Assembly: GCF_009931655.1 (NCBI RefSeq)
Contig: NZ_CP047984.1
Coordinates: 992,001 to 1,056,000 of the forward strand
Direction of reading: 5' to 3'
Origin: Pontibacter russatus
GTDB lineage: Bacteria > Bacteroidota > Bacteroidia > Cytophagales > Hymenobacteraceae
Length of the DNA: 64,000 nucleotides
Shown here one piece after another: positions 33,501-41,256 of this stretch (positions are counted from its first letter, which is position 1; the number at the start of each line of letters is the position of its first letter). The notes beneath the pieces are model-generated. The model was not told the DNA's origin. It worked only from the letters and a program-made list of their open reading frames with translations, and did not search any database. The position numbers and the translations under genes were made by a program.

Positions 33501-36353
33501 ACTTATTTTGTGCTCGGTTAGCACTTGTTGGTGCAGCAGCACTGCGCTATGGTCAGACTTGTTCCAATAAGGCAAGGCTCCCAAATGCAGGGGAAAAGGC
33601 TGCTCCCGCATTTTCAGCAGGCTTGGCTCAAAATGGTAGCTATAGCCTGGCTCCATCATGAAATTGGTCCTGAAGCTGTTTAGCCTCACATACTGCATCC
33701 AGTCCGGGCTGAAGGGCCCGACCAATAATCTTTCTTCGCCTCTTTGAAAATAACTTTGCCGGGGAATACTTTCGAGCAACTGGATCTTATTGCCCTGCTT
33801 TAGGTAAGACGTAGGTTCATCGTAAGCTTTCTCCACGAAAAAGAGGTATCTGAAAAGCTTTCGCTGTTCTTCTGAGGTTAAGGCAAGTTTGTTAGCAGGA
33901 TGTGCAAACTTGTTAGAGGCAGCCGTGATGTCGGCGCTGACCACCAGGCGCTTTTGGTGCTGCAGGTACAGACTGTCCAGCGTGATTAGTTTATCAGCAG
34001 TGCGCAGTTCAAGGGTATGGTAACCGCTATCGGCTGCAAAGGCATAGGCGTTTAACGCGTCAGTCTTGGAAAAGTATACCGGCACTTCGTCCAGGTAAAT
34101 CACATGCACCGGCACCACCCTGCCCGAGTCCACCACAAACGGGGAAACCTGCGTGATGCTGTCGGCATTAAAAGCATGCTCTGTGAAAAAGCCAGCTTTA
34201 GGGTATAAAAAGTTATAGTATTCGATGCTGTCCAGCCCCATGCGTTGGCTCCAGTAGGTCCAATCGAGTGGTTTTTTACCGCTGAGGCTCTCTTCATCTG
34301 CCGTAACGCGGCGTACGGGTTTCTGGGGTTTATACTTGTCCCACGAAGGCAGGTCGGGCGTGTTTGGCTCCTTAAACTTAGAGGTGATGGCATAGGCCGT
34401 CAGGTCTACCTTTTCTACCGGATTTCCATTGGTATCCGTCACCGCAATTTTCAGGCTTGCCTCCTGCCCCGGGTATACTACCTGTGGCGTTTGCAGGTCT
34501 ATGGTAAGCTGATGCCTGCGCAGGGGCAATGCTTCCTCTTTTTTATGCACCGCACCGGCCCAAACATAATGCACCGCTACAAAATATGGCTTGGCGCCAT
34601 TTGCCTTTTGCCTGAACGTATAGCTTTCTTCCTTGCCTTCGCCGCGCGCCACTAGTTTATCACCACGGTACACAAAGTACCAATACGGAAGCTTTCGCGG
34701 GTTTTGCACGGCTATATAAAGCGAGTCGGTAGTCCGGAGAGTTTGAAGGTTGAACCGGGCCTCTTCCTGCTCCAGATCGGCATCATCAAAGAAATCTCCT
34801 GCCTCCACCCTGTAACCGCTGGCGTAGGGGTTCAGCGGCACGCGCGACGGCAACGTCAGCTTCTCAGTTGTAATGGCATCATAGTCTGCGTTGTTGGCCG
34901 TCAGTGTTGCTTCTTTATGCTTTGAGCTGCTGCCCTCCAGGTACTGCACCAGCAAGCTGTCCTGCAGCAATGTTATCTTCAGGCTCCCGCTCGTGTGATT
35001 GTACCTGGCGTGCTGAGATTTTTGCGTGCGCTCGTTGCTGCTGTTTAGAAAAGAGGCCTGCACCTGATAGTTTATACTTGCTTTCGGGAAGATGCTGTCT
35101 GGTAGTAAAATATTGGTTTCCCCTACTGCGTCCAGCGGCTGCCGGTGTCTCCAAAGCGTGTCCGGCACAAACACCTGAGGCTGTTTGCTTTGTAGCACCA
35201 GGGCCGTGGTCACAACCAGTTCTACCCTGGTGTCCAGGAGGTTCATGCCGTTGGCGTTGGTGCCGCGCACTTTTACCCTGTTTTCCTGCCCGGTCTGGTG
35301 TTCTTCCCGCTCCAGGGCCAGGGTATACTCATTTTCATTTAGCTCATAATCCTCGTACCTGAATGAACCGCTAAGATACTCCTCCTCATGCTTTCCGATT
35401 TTGTGTAGGCTGATGCTATACTGCCGGTCCAGGCTAAGCTTCAGGCTGTCGTGAAGTATAAAATATCCCTCGTAAGCACCCTCTTTATATGGTGCCACCT
35501 CGGTTATCTTTTTGGCGGGGACGTTGTAGCCATACAGTTTCAGCTGCGCCTTTCCGTGTACCGGCTTTCCGTTTTTATCTACCACAAAGGCCTTATACTT
35601 TACTGTGTCACCAGGCTGGTACATGGGTTTATTCGTGACCAGGTAGCCCCTGTAGTTCCCTGCGTTTCTCGACCTACTGTACTGGGCATCGAACACAGCG
35701 AACACCCGCCTGACCCAACCCTGCGGCTGCTGCCACCGAACCGACTTGTAAGCATCGTAGAAGGGCCGCCAGAAATAGTAGATAGGCGCAAAGTGCGTCA
35801 TCTTGCTGATAAAGCTGCGCTTGTAGTAACCCTCCTCTTGCTCGAACGTTTGGTAGAGCAACACCCCTTTCCATTTTACCGTTACAAGCCCCTCCTTAGG
35901 GTTATGCCGGAGGCGGTAAGTTTTTGTCTTCTCGTCGAAGTCCGCTTTTTTGCAATTTACCTGCACTTCTGCATCGGTTATGGTATTTCCGAGGCTGTCG
36001 TGCACCAGGATGGCCAAAGCCGGTTTAACCTGTAGAAGCTTCACTGCCACCTGGGCAACCGTCTGCAGGCTGTAAACTAAATCTGCCTCGCTGCTGTGCA
36101 CGTACAGGTAGTGGCCGTAAGGCAGCTGCTTACCGTAATAGGTGTTAGTCGTAAACGAGTCTACGGGAGTATGGAAGTATGACGGGCCTACCACCGCTGT
36201 ACTTAAGTCGTACATGGCTTTCGCCTCTTTGTCAGAAATCCTGAAAATGTATGTATAGGGACTGCCGGTGCGGAAGCGTTCTACTTTGGTTTGGGCGGCA
36301 CAGCAGAAGGAGCAAAGCAGCAGCACGAGAGCAAGTATAAGTAGTTTTGTCAT
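30510..36353 (-). CDS. Alpha-2-macroglobulin-like protein with carboxypeptidase-regulatory and TonB-plug domains
   Basis: A signal peptide (residues 1-20) leads to MG2-type repeats (about 238, VTNKPMYQPGDTVKYKAFV). In the middle are a CarboxypepD_reg-like domain (about 1115-1175, SGVVTDKESGEPLPGVTVVV) and a SusC-like TonB plug (about 1196-1300, EVVVTGYG, IIVDGVPYSG, ATALYGAVARAGVIIITT). The A2M domain follows (about 1315) with a CSEQ thioester-like motif near 1522. At 1947 residues it is probably an envelope-anchored protease-trapping or wall-maintenance protein; no beta-barrel is seen. Confidence 0.85.
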   Translation of the reverse strand: MTKLLILALVLLLCSFCCAAQTKVERFRTGSPYTYIFRISDKEAKAMYDLSTAVVGPSYFHTPVDSFTTNTYYGKQLPYGHYLYVHSSEADLVYSLQTVAQVAVKLLQVKPALAILVHDSLGNTITDAEVQVNCKKADFDEKTKTYRLRHNPKEGLVTVKWKGVLLYQTFEQEEGYYKRSFISKMTHFAPIYYFWRPFYDAYKSVRWQQPQGWVRRVFAVFDAQYSRSRNAGNYRGYLVTNKPMYQPGDTVKYKAFVVDKNGKPVHGKAQLKLYGYNVPAKKITEVAPYKEGAYEGYFILHDSLKLSLDRQYSISLHKIGKHEEEYLSGSFRYEDYELNENEYTLALEREEHQTGQENRVKVRGTNANGMNLLDTRVELVVTTALVLQSKQPQVFVPDTLWRHRQPLDAVGETNILLPDSIFPKASINYQVQASFLNSSNERTQKSQHARYNHTSGSLKITLLQDSLLVQYLEGSSSKHKEATLTANNADYDAITTEKLTLPSRVPLNPYASGYRVEAGDFFDDADLEQEEARFNLQTLRTTDSLYIAVQNPRKLPYWYFVYRGDKLVARGEGKEESYTFRQKANGAKPYFVAVHYVWAGAVHKKEEALPLRRHQLTIDLQTPQVVYPGQEASLKIAVTDTNGNPVEKVDLTAYAITSKFKEPNTPDLPSWDKYKPQKPVRRVTADEESLSGKKPLDWTYWSQRMGLDSIEYYNFLYPKAGFFTEHAFNADSITQVSPFVVDSGRVVPVHVIYLDEVPVYFSKTDALNAYAFAADSGYHTLELRTADKLITLDSLYLQHQKRLVVSADITAASNKFAHPANKLALTSEEQRKLFRYLFFVEKAYDEPTSYLKQGNKIQLLESIPRQSYFQRGEERLLVGPFSPDWMQYVRLNSFRTNFMMEPGYSYHFEPSLLKMREQPFPLHLGALPYWNKSDHSAVLLHQQVLTEHKISEAWEAAQRQYYLNKVYEKNRRHEIAAGMGRIGWQLGDEIKQRVNLVFLHTNGRPDSLQVYAPENSVLYNLKPDKYNLTLAFTNGDFVATVVNVKPNGQVQLYFGAADVKQASTESEYLRQLVETKIDSLRKTAKQTARELQQQLQTANATTYTYTNGLEQFTHAVSGVVTDKESGEPLPGVTVVVEGSNVGTTTDERGYYKLYAPAQGTLSFRFIGYTTLEEKIQRQSRINAMLELDFQQLQEVVVTGYGVQQHKYTVANTVATALQGTAAGVQIRSVSSISMKAEDAKPLIIVDGVPYSGSQGDIAGITSTKVLKGEEATALYGAVARAGVIIITTDKGKLMADFPLGANLDQPTQANSIRNNFSDYAIWQSRLVTNKQGEVSFTAKFPDDITSWNTFVLAMDHRRNSGIYSTNIKSFKAMMATLHLPRFLVEGDKAYVVGKALNYLPDSAVVTTTFEVGGKKAKEATRTLTRSLTDTVLITAPALAPDSVEVLYSLQKQGGMADGEKRYLSIFPKGVEETVGQFLPLYADTSFTLNFDPALGPVTLRTQSDLLQVMLDEIDHLHKYEYWCSEQAASKLMALLLEQRIRKQLGQEFEHERMVKKLVRHLEKTQLHNGAWTWWEQGPAYAWITSHASQALLMAKQEGYNPNYKEEELKDYLVYVLEGNHTFEKITALETLHQLKAEVDYPRYLKELSKQKHLNLEERLRLILLQQQHDLPVQLDTLQKYKQQTMLGGLYWGDKKWSLFNNNISNTLLAYKILRNLGNYERELAQIRAYLLSERGTGHWRNTYESARVLETLLPDLLQESAEKPTLAANKLAFAGAIAFEAKNYRADTTFVASQPLTVKKQGNLPVYLTAFQTIWNSEPKAADKDFVVKTSLKGIKEGAPLKAGAPMEMLVEVEVRADAEYVMVEVPIPASCSYGEKTGRGAYEEHREYRRSKVSIFCGKLPKGKHQYTIKLLPRYNGTFTINPAKAELMYFPTFYGRTGLKQVKVE

Positions 36354-36455
36354 AGCATGGCTGGGTGAAGCATAAATATACTAATATATATTAATGATTC
36401 TTTATATAGTACCTCAACCAACTACTGAACTTCTATATATTCCTCTAAGGAGGAC

Positions 36456-36500
36456 AAATCACTGTGGATAAAGTTCGATAATTCACTCCTTCGGTCTACA
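36456..36500 (+). repeat. 45-bp direct repeat, copy 2
   Basis: This is the partner of 30383-30427 and lies beyond the 5' end of the macroglobulin-like gene. Differences are four substitutions. It ends CCTTCGGTCTACA and is followed by a terminator hairpin, as in copy 1. Confidence 0.7.
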
Positions 36501-36502
36501 TG

Positions 36503-36535
36503 AAAGGCCCTCAGCAGCAGCTAAGGGCCTTTTTT
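36503..36535 (+). terminator. Terminator-like hairpin after repeat copy 2
   Basis: AAAGGCCCT and AAGGGCCTTT pair around CAGCAGCAGCT and are followed by TTTT. There is no gene upstream on the plus strand except the repeat, so it may belong to a small transcript or a lost gene. Confidence 0.6.
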
Positions 36536-36733
36536 ATGACCTTCAGACACTATTCGGACACTAATTTCTTTCTCCCCCCATTCTCTCCCTTACCGATACT
36601 GCTTTTTTTGGAGGCGAGTAGGATTTCTCCGCTTCACATACTGCCAGAGCTTTTATGAAATTAGGTAAAACCACCCTCGGCAGCTGTCCCCACCAGACAA
36701 GAGAGGACTTACTTCAAGCTATAGTCATTGACA

Positions 36734-37627
36734 TTACCTGTTGCAGAAAGAGATTGTAAAGTTTCGCGGAAGAGCAGGCATCAATAACTGCTGAACCCAG
36801 CTGGCTGCCCAATTCATCTTGCCTGCCAGCAGATTAAATTCAGAGAAGATAATCTGCTCAAGTTCACTCTTGTCTGCAATCCAGCCTTTCTGGCTAATCC
36901 TGTATTTTAGCTGCTTCCATATTGTCTCAATCGGGCTCAAATCAGGGGCATAGGGCAGGCTGTTGACCAGGTAAATCTGCAGCCTTCCTGCCAGGCGCTC
37001 GACAGCCCCCGTTTTATGGGCAGGCAAGTTATCCCACAGCAGAACGACTGCCTGGTAATCGGCATTAGCCTGCCTGATGAGTGGCAGGACCCGCAGCATT
37101 TCTTGCTCAGAGGAAGTGGCAATCTCCAGGGATATTGACTGCCCCTGCAGGGCGTAAAACCCAAAGGTGTTCTGTTTGACCTTCTCTGTGTTCACTCTTC
37201 TTTTGGCCTTCTTGTGAAAGGACCACAACCTGGCCGTGTTTGCCTGCAAATAAGTGCCTGTTTCATCTGCCAGTCCTATGGCTACCGCCTCCAAAGGAAT
37301 CTGCTGCAGCAGCAAAGCGTCAAAGGTAGCCTGCAGGCGTTGCTGTAACCGCTCTTCAGCTGTTTCACTGCGGCGGTAGTCCACCGGTTGCGGTTTATAG
37401 TGGCACATGCCCATCCCGTGCAGTACCCTCCGCAGATGCCGCGGGCAATAACGAACACCAAGCCGCTCCGCCAGCAGGGAGGTGACCTGCCCCAGCGTCC
37501 AGAACCGTTGCTCGCTGGCAAGAACTGCCCTGAGTTCCTGCTGTGCAGCGGCATCAAGCCTGCGTCCTGCTCCTCCCCCTTCTCCCTGCCTGTTTACAAG
37601 CCCGTCTTCTTTTTTTATTCCAGTCAC
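36734..37627 (-). CDS. IS630 transposase, catalytic part
   Basis: The DDE domain is intact: first Asp in GLADETGTYLQ, second in VVLLWDNLPAHKTG, and the Glu in YAPDLSPIETIWKQLKYRIS, the IS630/Tc1-mariner D-D-E signature. An N-terminal winged HTH (LAERLGVRYCPRHLRRVLH) precedes it. The upstream frame joins at an A-run (AAAAAAAG on the minus strand at 37610-37618), a typical slippery site for programmed frameshifting. Confidence 0.92.
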   Translation of the reverse strand: MTGIKKEDGLVNRQGEGGGAGRRLDAAAQQELRAVLASEQRFWTLGQVTSLLAERLGVRYCPRHLRRVLHGMGMCHYKPQPVDYRRSETAEERLQQRLQATFDALLLQQIPLEAVAIGLADETGTYLQANTARLWSFHKKAKRRVNTEKVKQNTFGFYALQGQSISLEIATSSEQEMLRVLPLIRQANADYQAVVLLWDNLPAHKTGAVERLAGRLQIYLVNSLPYAPDLSPIETIWKQLKYRISQKGWIADKSELEQIIFSEFNLLAGKMNWAASWVQQLLMPALPRNFTISFCNR

Positions 37628-37787
37628 CTATCCAATCATAGATGGTGCGCTCACTAACCCCTGTAAGAGTGGCTACCTGCTGGACATTGCCTATTTGGGA
37701 AACTAACCGAAGCACGATGGCCTTGCTGTCTGAATGATGGCTGCTGTAGCTGTTGATAAACTTCTCCAGACGTTCGGGTTCTTCCAC
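37554..37787 (-). CDS. IS630 transposase, N-terminal HTH part
   Basis: The 77-residue frame has a helix-turn-helix (KAIVLRLVSQIGNVQQVATL, then TGVSERTIYDWIGDWNKKRR). It is read in a different frame from the catalytic part and overlaps it by 74 bases including the slippery A-run, so a fused transposase is probably made by ribosomal slippage. Confidence 0.85.
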   Translation of the reverse strand: MEEPERLEKFINSYSSHHSDSKAIVLRLVSQIGNVQQVATLTGVSERTIYDWIGDWNKKRRRACKQAGRRGRSRTQA

Positions 37788-37910
37788 CTTGTGCGCATCT
37801 CAAGTAAAGTTTTGTACTGCTACTTTAACGTTCTGCAGCAGGTGTTGTCACTCACTATAATGATATTTACAAAATCAACCCGCATTATACGCCTTTAAGC
37901 AGGCTGCCGC

Positions 37911-37963
37911 TTTACTTAAAACAGCAATCGCCTCATTGAGAGGCGATTGCTGTTTTAAGTAAA
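37911..37963. terminator. Strong bidirectional hairpin
   Basis: TTTACTTAAAACAGCAATCG plus CCTC pairs with its exact complement around ATTGA: a 24-bp perfect stem. It lies 54 bases past the SnoaL-like gene stop and next to the IS. Confidence 0.8.
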
Positions 37964-38016
37964 ACTCTTTTGTACTGCTGGTTGCGGCTCTTTAGGAGCC
38001 TGCTTTACAACAGAAG

Positions 38017-38436
38017 CTATCTTGCTACTTGAGCTCGAATATCTGACTGATCAAAATGAGCACGCTTTTCTATAATCTTTCCATCCTTTATGGTCAGCAA
38101 CATAAATAAGGAAAAGCGAACATGATTGCCTTTAGGCTCTACACCAAAAACAGGAGCGCTGTTATGCGGGCCTTCAAAAATCATATAAGCTGCCACTTTA
38201 TCGTTTTCAGCGAGTAGCTCATGTATTCGCATCGTAAAGCCTTTGAAAGCATCAAAGTTCTTTTTCTCAGATTCCACGAAACCTTCAGCTCCTTTGATGG
38301 GGCTGTCAACCTGAAAGTAGAAAACAAAATCTTCGTGACAATAACTGGCTACCGTGTCGTAATCCTCTTTCTCCAACGCGTCATAAAACTGACGAACGAG
38401 CTCCTTGTTATCTTCCGTATTCATTTGGTGATGCAA
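38017..38436 (-). CDS. SnoaL-like / NTF2-fold protein
   Basis: The 139-residue protein (NKELVRQFYDALEKEDYDTV, ASYCHEDFVFYFQV, FTMRIHELLAENDKVAAYMI, GKIIEKRAHFDQ) fits the nuclear-transport-factor-2-like SnoaL fold used by small cyclases, isomerases and stress proteins. The substrate is not predictable. The gene begins 4 bases after the MBL hydrolase stop, so they share an operon. ATG at 38424 is an alternative start. Confidence 0.85.
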   Translation of the reverse strand: MHHQMNTEDNKELVRQFYDALEKEDYDTVASYCHEDFVFYFQVDSPIKGAEGFVESEKKNFDAFKGFTMRIHELLAENDKVAAYMIFEGPHNSAPVFGVEPKGNHVRFSLFMLLTIKDGKIIEKRAHFDQSDIRAQVAR

Positions 38437-38439
38437 AGC

Positions 38440-39228
38440 TTAAAGTGAGATTAATTGTCCGTCTTCAGGAATGATCACCTTGTCTTCAATGCCATTTTCC
38501 TTTACAAAGTCTTTGAGTTCCTTTCTGCTTAGAACACTGTGGTTCACTGCCTCCATATGAACAGCTATAATGGTAGCGTTAGGTAGCATCTTATTAATTT
38601 TAAGGATGTCATCTTTCCCCATGATAACGGCCCCTAAACCGTCATTCTCAAAGCTTGCAAGTCCAGCATTAACCACCACAACATCCGGCTGCCAAGTTTC
38701 TAGGTTATTCTCTACCTCGTCAATCCAGATCGTATCTCCCAGGAAGTAGATAGACTTTTCATTTTCTGCATTGAAATAGAACCCTGATGCCTTACCAAGG
38801 ACTTCAGCTACCTCAGGAATGGAATAGGCGGTATCTGTGCCATGTTGGCAATGCGTTTTCTTGAAATTCAACCCTTCAAAGTTTGCGTCCTCCCCCAACG
38901 CTTCTACATTGGTAAACCCCTGCGATTTAATAACCTTCGCATCGTCTTCATTCTGCGCCAAAACCTTTATATCTTTGGGCAGGACCTGCACTGCCACTTC
39001 GTCCCAATGGTCAGGGTGTAGGTGCGATACCAGAACGGCATCTACATCAAGCAGACTCTCTGGCTTGACAGGCATTTCAGCCAAAGGGTTTCTCAACTCT
39101 GAATTGGCTGTACCTGGAAACCCAGGGTATCTTCCTTTCTCAGCAAACATAGGGTCCATTAATATTTTCTTGTCTGCATAGTTTAAAACAGCGGTCGCAT
39201 TTCTGATAAACTGAATGTTTGATGCCAT
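38440..39228 (-). CDS. Metallo-beta-lactamase-fold hydrolase (UlaG-like)
   Basis: The MBL metal motif is VLVSHLHPDHWDEV, with further candidate ligands in HCQHGTDT, YFLGDTIWIDE and AVHMEAVNHS. The N-terminus MASNIQFIRNATAVLNYADK and the size of 262 residues match UlaG-like metal-dependent hydrolases of unknown substrate. An exact TAnnTTTG promoter lies 25 bases upstream. The AraC-type gene just upstream is a plausible regulator. Confidence 0.9.
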   Translation of the reverse strand: MASNIQFIRNATAVLNYADKKILMDPMFAEKGRYPGFPGTANSELRNPLAEMPVKPESLLDVDAVLVSHLHPDHWDEVAVQVLPKDIKVLAQNEDDAKVIKSQGFTNVEALGEDANFEGLNFKKTHCQHGTDTAYSIPEVAEVLGKASGFYFNAENEKSIYFLGDTIWIDEVENNLETWQPDVVVVNAGLASFENDGLGAVIMGKDDILKINKMLPNATIIAVHMEAVNHSVLSRKELKDFVKENGIEDKVIIPEDGQLISL

Positions 39229-39252
39229 AACTTATCTTCTAATTGTTTGATA

Positions 39253-39260
39253 CAAAGGTA
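39253..39260 (-). promoter_or_regulatory. -7 promoter element of the MBL/SnoaL operon
   Basis: TACCTTTG on the minus strand matches TAnnTTTG exactly, 25 bases before the ATG. Confidence 0.6.
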
Positions 39261-39296
39261 CCTGGTCAACTAAAAAGGTTTTCTACCCGTTATAGC

Positions 39297-40208
39297 TTAA
39301 TTGCTACCTTTTTGATAAGCGGCTATGAATTCGGAAGTGGTCATGCCGGTTTGGTTCTTGAAAAACCGCATGAGGTGGTTGGGCTCTGAGTAACCCAGTC
39401 CATAGGAGATTTCGCCGATACTTTTGTCAGAGTAGAGCAGCTCGTTCTTTATTTCTGTCAGTAGCCGCTGCTTGAGGAGTTCCACAGCGGTCAGATTGAA
39501 CTGCTTTTTGACAGCTGCATTCAGTGTGATACGGCTTACGCCCAGCAGTTCTGCATAATCATTTATACGCTGTGTCTTTTTGATATGTGATTCCATCAGT
39601 TTCTTAAAGGCATAAGCGTGATTGGAAGCATCAACCTGAAAAGGCAAATTGTTTTGAAGCGCATACTCCCGATTCAGGCGCTGCAATAAATAATAAATCA
39701 ACGAGCGAATAATATGGGCGCTATCCATATTAGGCTGAACCAGTTCTGACTTAATCTCTGTCAGTATGTTACAAATGCTCTGGACTTGCTGGCTGGAAGC
39801 GATAAGAACAAGAGAATGGTCGTGCTGGTAGAAATATAGCAGGCGGTAAGTAAACAACTTGTCGGTGAAGAACTCATTTAAAAAGTCCTCCTGAAAAATC
39901 AGGATGGTAAAATCTAAAAGGGGCAGGTTAACATCCCACTTCTTTTTCTGAAAAGGGGAAACAAACAGTATCGTATTGTCCTCAATATCAATCCGCTTAT
40001 CATCTAAAAGAAGTTGGCCATTCCCCCTTTTAAAGACCAAGACTTCAAAATAGTCTGCGTTGTGAACAGACGAAAGTAAATATTCGCTTGCCACGTCTGC
40101 ACCGTTTATGGCATTGATTAGAAAATCAACCCCGCATTCTGTTTTATTGAACTTGATAGTTTTCAAACTTTCAAATTTCCCTCTTCTAAGAGGCTGTTTT
40201 GATTTCAT
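39297..40208 (-). CDS. AraC-family transcriptional regulator, 5' end rewritten by an IS
   Basis: The C-terminal two HTH motifs are present (INDYAELLGVSRITLNAAVK and KSIGEISYGLGYSEPNHLMR, then FFKNQTGMTTSEF) behind a cupin-like sensor domain. The ATG at 40208 lies inside the left end of the IS5-type element, which supplies MKSKQP. Related regulators typically start MKTIKF-like; here that codon is TTG (LKTIKFNKTECGVDF, about residue 15). The gene may still be expressed from the IS-borne ATG or the TTG. Confidence 0.88.
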   Translation of the reverse strand: MKSKQPLRRGKFESLKTIKFNKTECGVDFLINAINGADVASEYLLSSVHNADYFEVLVFKRGNGQLLLDDKRIDIEDNTILFVSPFQKKKWDVNLPLLDFTILIFQEDFLNEFFTDKLFTYRLLYFYQHDHSLVLIASSQQVQSICNILTEIKSELVQPNMDSAHIIRSLIYYLLQRLNREYALQNNLPFQVDASNHAYAFKKLMESHIKKTQRINDYAELLGVSRITLNAAVKKQFNLTAVELLKQRLLTEIKNELLYSDKSIGEISYGLGYSEPNHLMRFFKNQTGMTTSEFIAAYQKGSN

Positions 40209-40733
40209 TTGTTGAGTTTCTTAAGTATGATGTGTATCATGGCTACTTGTATCATGGTCTCGGCTGATTTGGTTGAGTACTCGTAGTCTTTGGAGAGCCT
40301 TCGGTAGAGTTTGAGCCAGCCGAAGGTCCGCTCCACAATCCACCGCTTCGGCAATGCGGCAAAAGCCTTCTTGTGTATGCGGCTGACGATCTCAAGCCTC
40401 CAGCCCAGGTGGCGGAAGGTGCTCCTCACCCAGTCCCGCATGGCTACCCCGCTGTAGCCCTGGTCAGCGAAAAAGAGCTTCAGCCAGCTGAAATCCGCTT
40501 TCCTGGAGGCTGCCCTGCCCAGCAGCCACCTGCCCCCCCTGCCGCTCCTGGACATCGGCCCGGTGCACGACAAGGGCAATCAGCAGCCCCAGGGTGTCGA
40601 CCATCAGGTGCCGCTTGCGCCCTTTTATCCTCTTGGCCGCGTCATAGCCCCTCTGCCGCCCTGCTGCACGGTCTTCACACTCTGTGAGTTCACGATACCC
40701 ACGCTGGGTGAATCCTGCTAGCCGTTCTTGCAC
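40205..40733 (-). pseudogene. IS5-type transposase ORF B, frameshifted
   Basis: The catalytic part is split over two frames: GRKRHLMVDTLGLL (first Asp) ends at about 40540, and RWLLGRAASRKADFSWLKLF, FADQGYSG and RWIVERTFGWLKLYRR continue in another. The switch coincides with a C7 run at 40533-40539, so it is either an indel at a homopolymer or a sequencing error. All DDE residues survive across the frames. Confidence 0.8.
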
Positions 40734-40993
40734 CTCACTCCCTTGTGGAGGTAGTCATGGAGCAAATCCCAAAGACCGCTGCGCCGCCATCTGCGGTAAT
40801 AGTGGTACACTGTCTGCCAGGGCGGAAAGCCCAGCGGCATCAGGCGCCACTGAATGCCCCCTTTGCTCACGTAGAAGATGGCCTCAAGGATGCTGCGCAG
40901 CGGCCAGAAACGCTTGCGGTGCAGCATTTCATCCTCTAAAATCTTTTCGATATATTGCCATCGGGTGTCGGTTAAGTCACTTGGGTAAGCCAT
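40718..40993 (-). CDS. IS5-type transposase ORF A
   Basis: The 91-residue N-terminal protein (MAYPSDLTDTRWQYIEKILE, LRSILEAIFYVSKGGIQWRL, MPLGFPPWQTVYHYYRRW) is the DUF4096-type domain of IS427-like transposases. It overlaps ORF B by 16 bases, as expected for a frameshift-joined pair. Confidence 0.9.
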   Translation of the reverse strand: MAYPSDLTDTRWQYIEKILEDEMLHRKRFWPLRSILEAIFYVSKGGIQWRLMPLGFPPWQTVYHYYRRWRRSGLWDLLHDYLHKGVRCKNG

Positions 40994-41212
40994 AAATCTG
41001 TAAACTTTTCTTACCCAACAACCGGCACCTGCTTTTTATCCGACTAAATCAAAACAGCCTCTAAGTAATACAGGTCTTTTTAGAGCTAATAGCTCAAATC
41101 AACTACATTCCGGATTTTCGGGGGGAGTTCAGCAGATTACATTTCAAATTACTTTGTCGCAAACCACCCCTCTTTTGTCAGGTTGGCACCTCATTGGATT
41201 AGGATTATCCTG

Positions 41213-41220
41213 CTAAATTT
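41213..41220 (+). promoter_or_regulatory. -7 promoter element of the SRPBCC/VOC operon
   Basis: TAAATTTG matches TAnnTTTG exactly, 36 bases before the ATG at 41257; a TTG lies 17 bases upstream. Confidence 0.55.
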
Positions 41221-41256
41221 GTAATATTAATTCTTCTATCACTTAGCTCTTTGACT

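Larger units (their letters stand above)
36734..37787 (-). mobile_element. IS630-family insertion sequence (ends not resolved)
   Basis: The two overlapping transposase frames mark an IS630-type element. Candidate weak terminal similarity is GACTTACTTCAAG near 36707 against CTTGAGATGCG-like sequence near 37800 on the other strand, but I could not fix the inverted repeats or the TA target duplication. Confidence 0.75.
40190..41061 (-). mobile_element. IS5-family insertion sequence (IS427-like)
   Basis: Terminal inverted repeats GAGGCTGTTTTGATTT (40190-40205) and AAATCAAAACAGCCTC (41046-41061) are exact, flanked by the target duplication TAA (40187-40189 and 41062-41064). The length of 872 bp, a TNA target and two overlapping frames fit the IS427 group. 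Confidence 0.93.
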
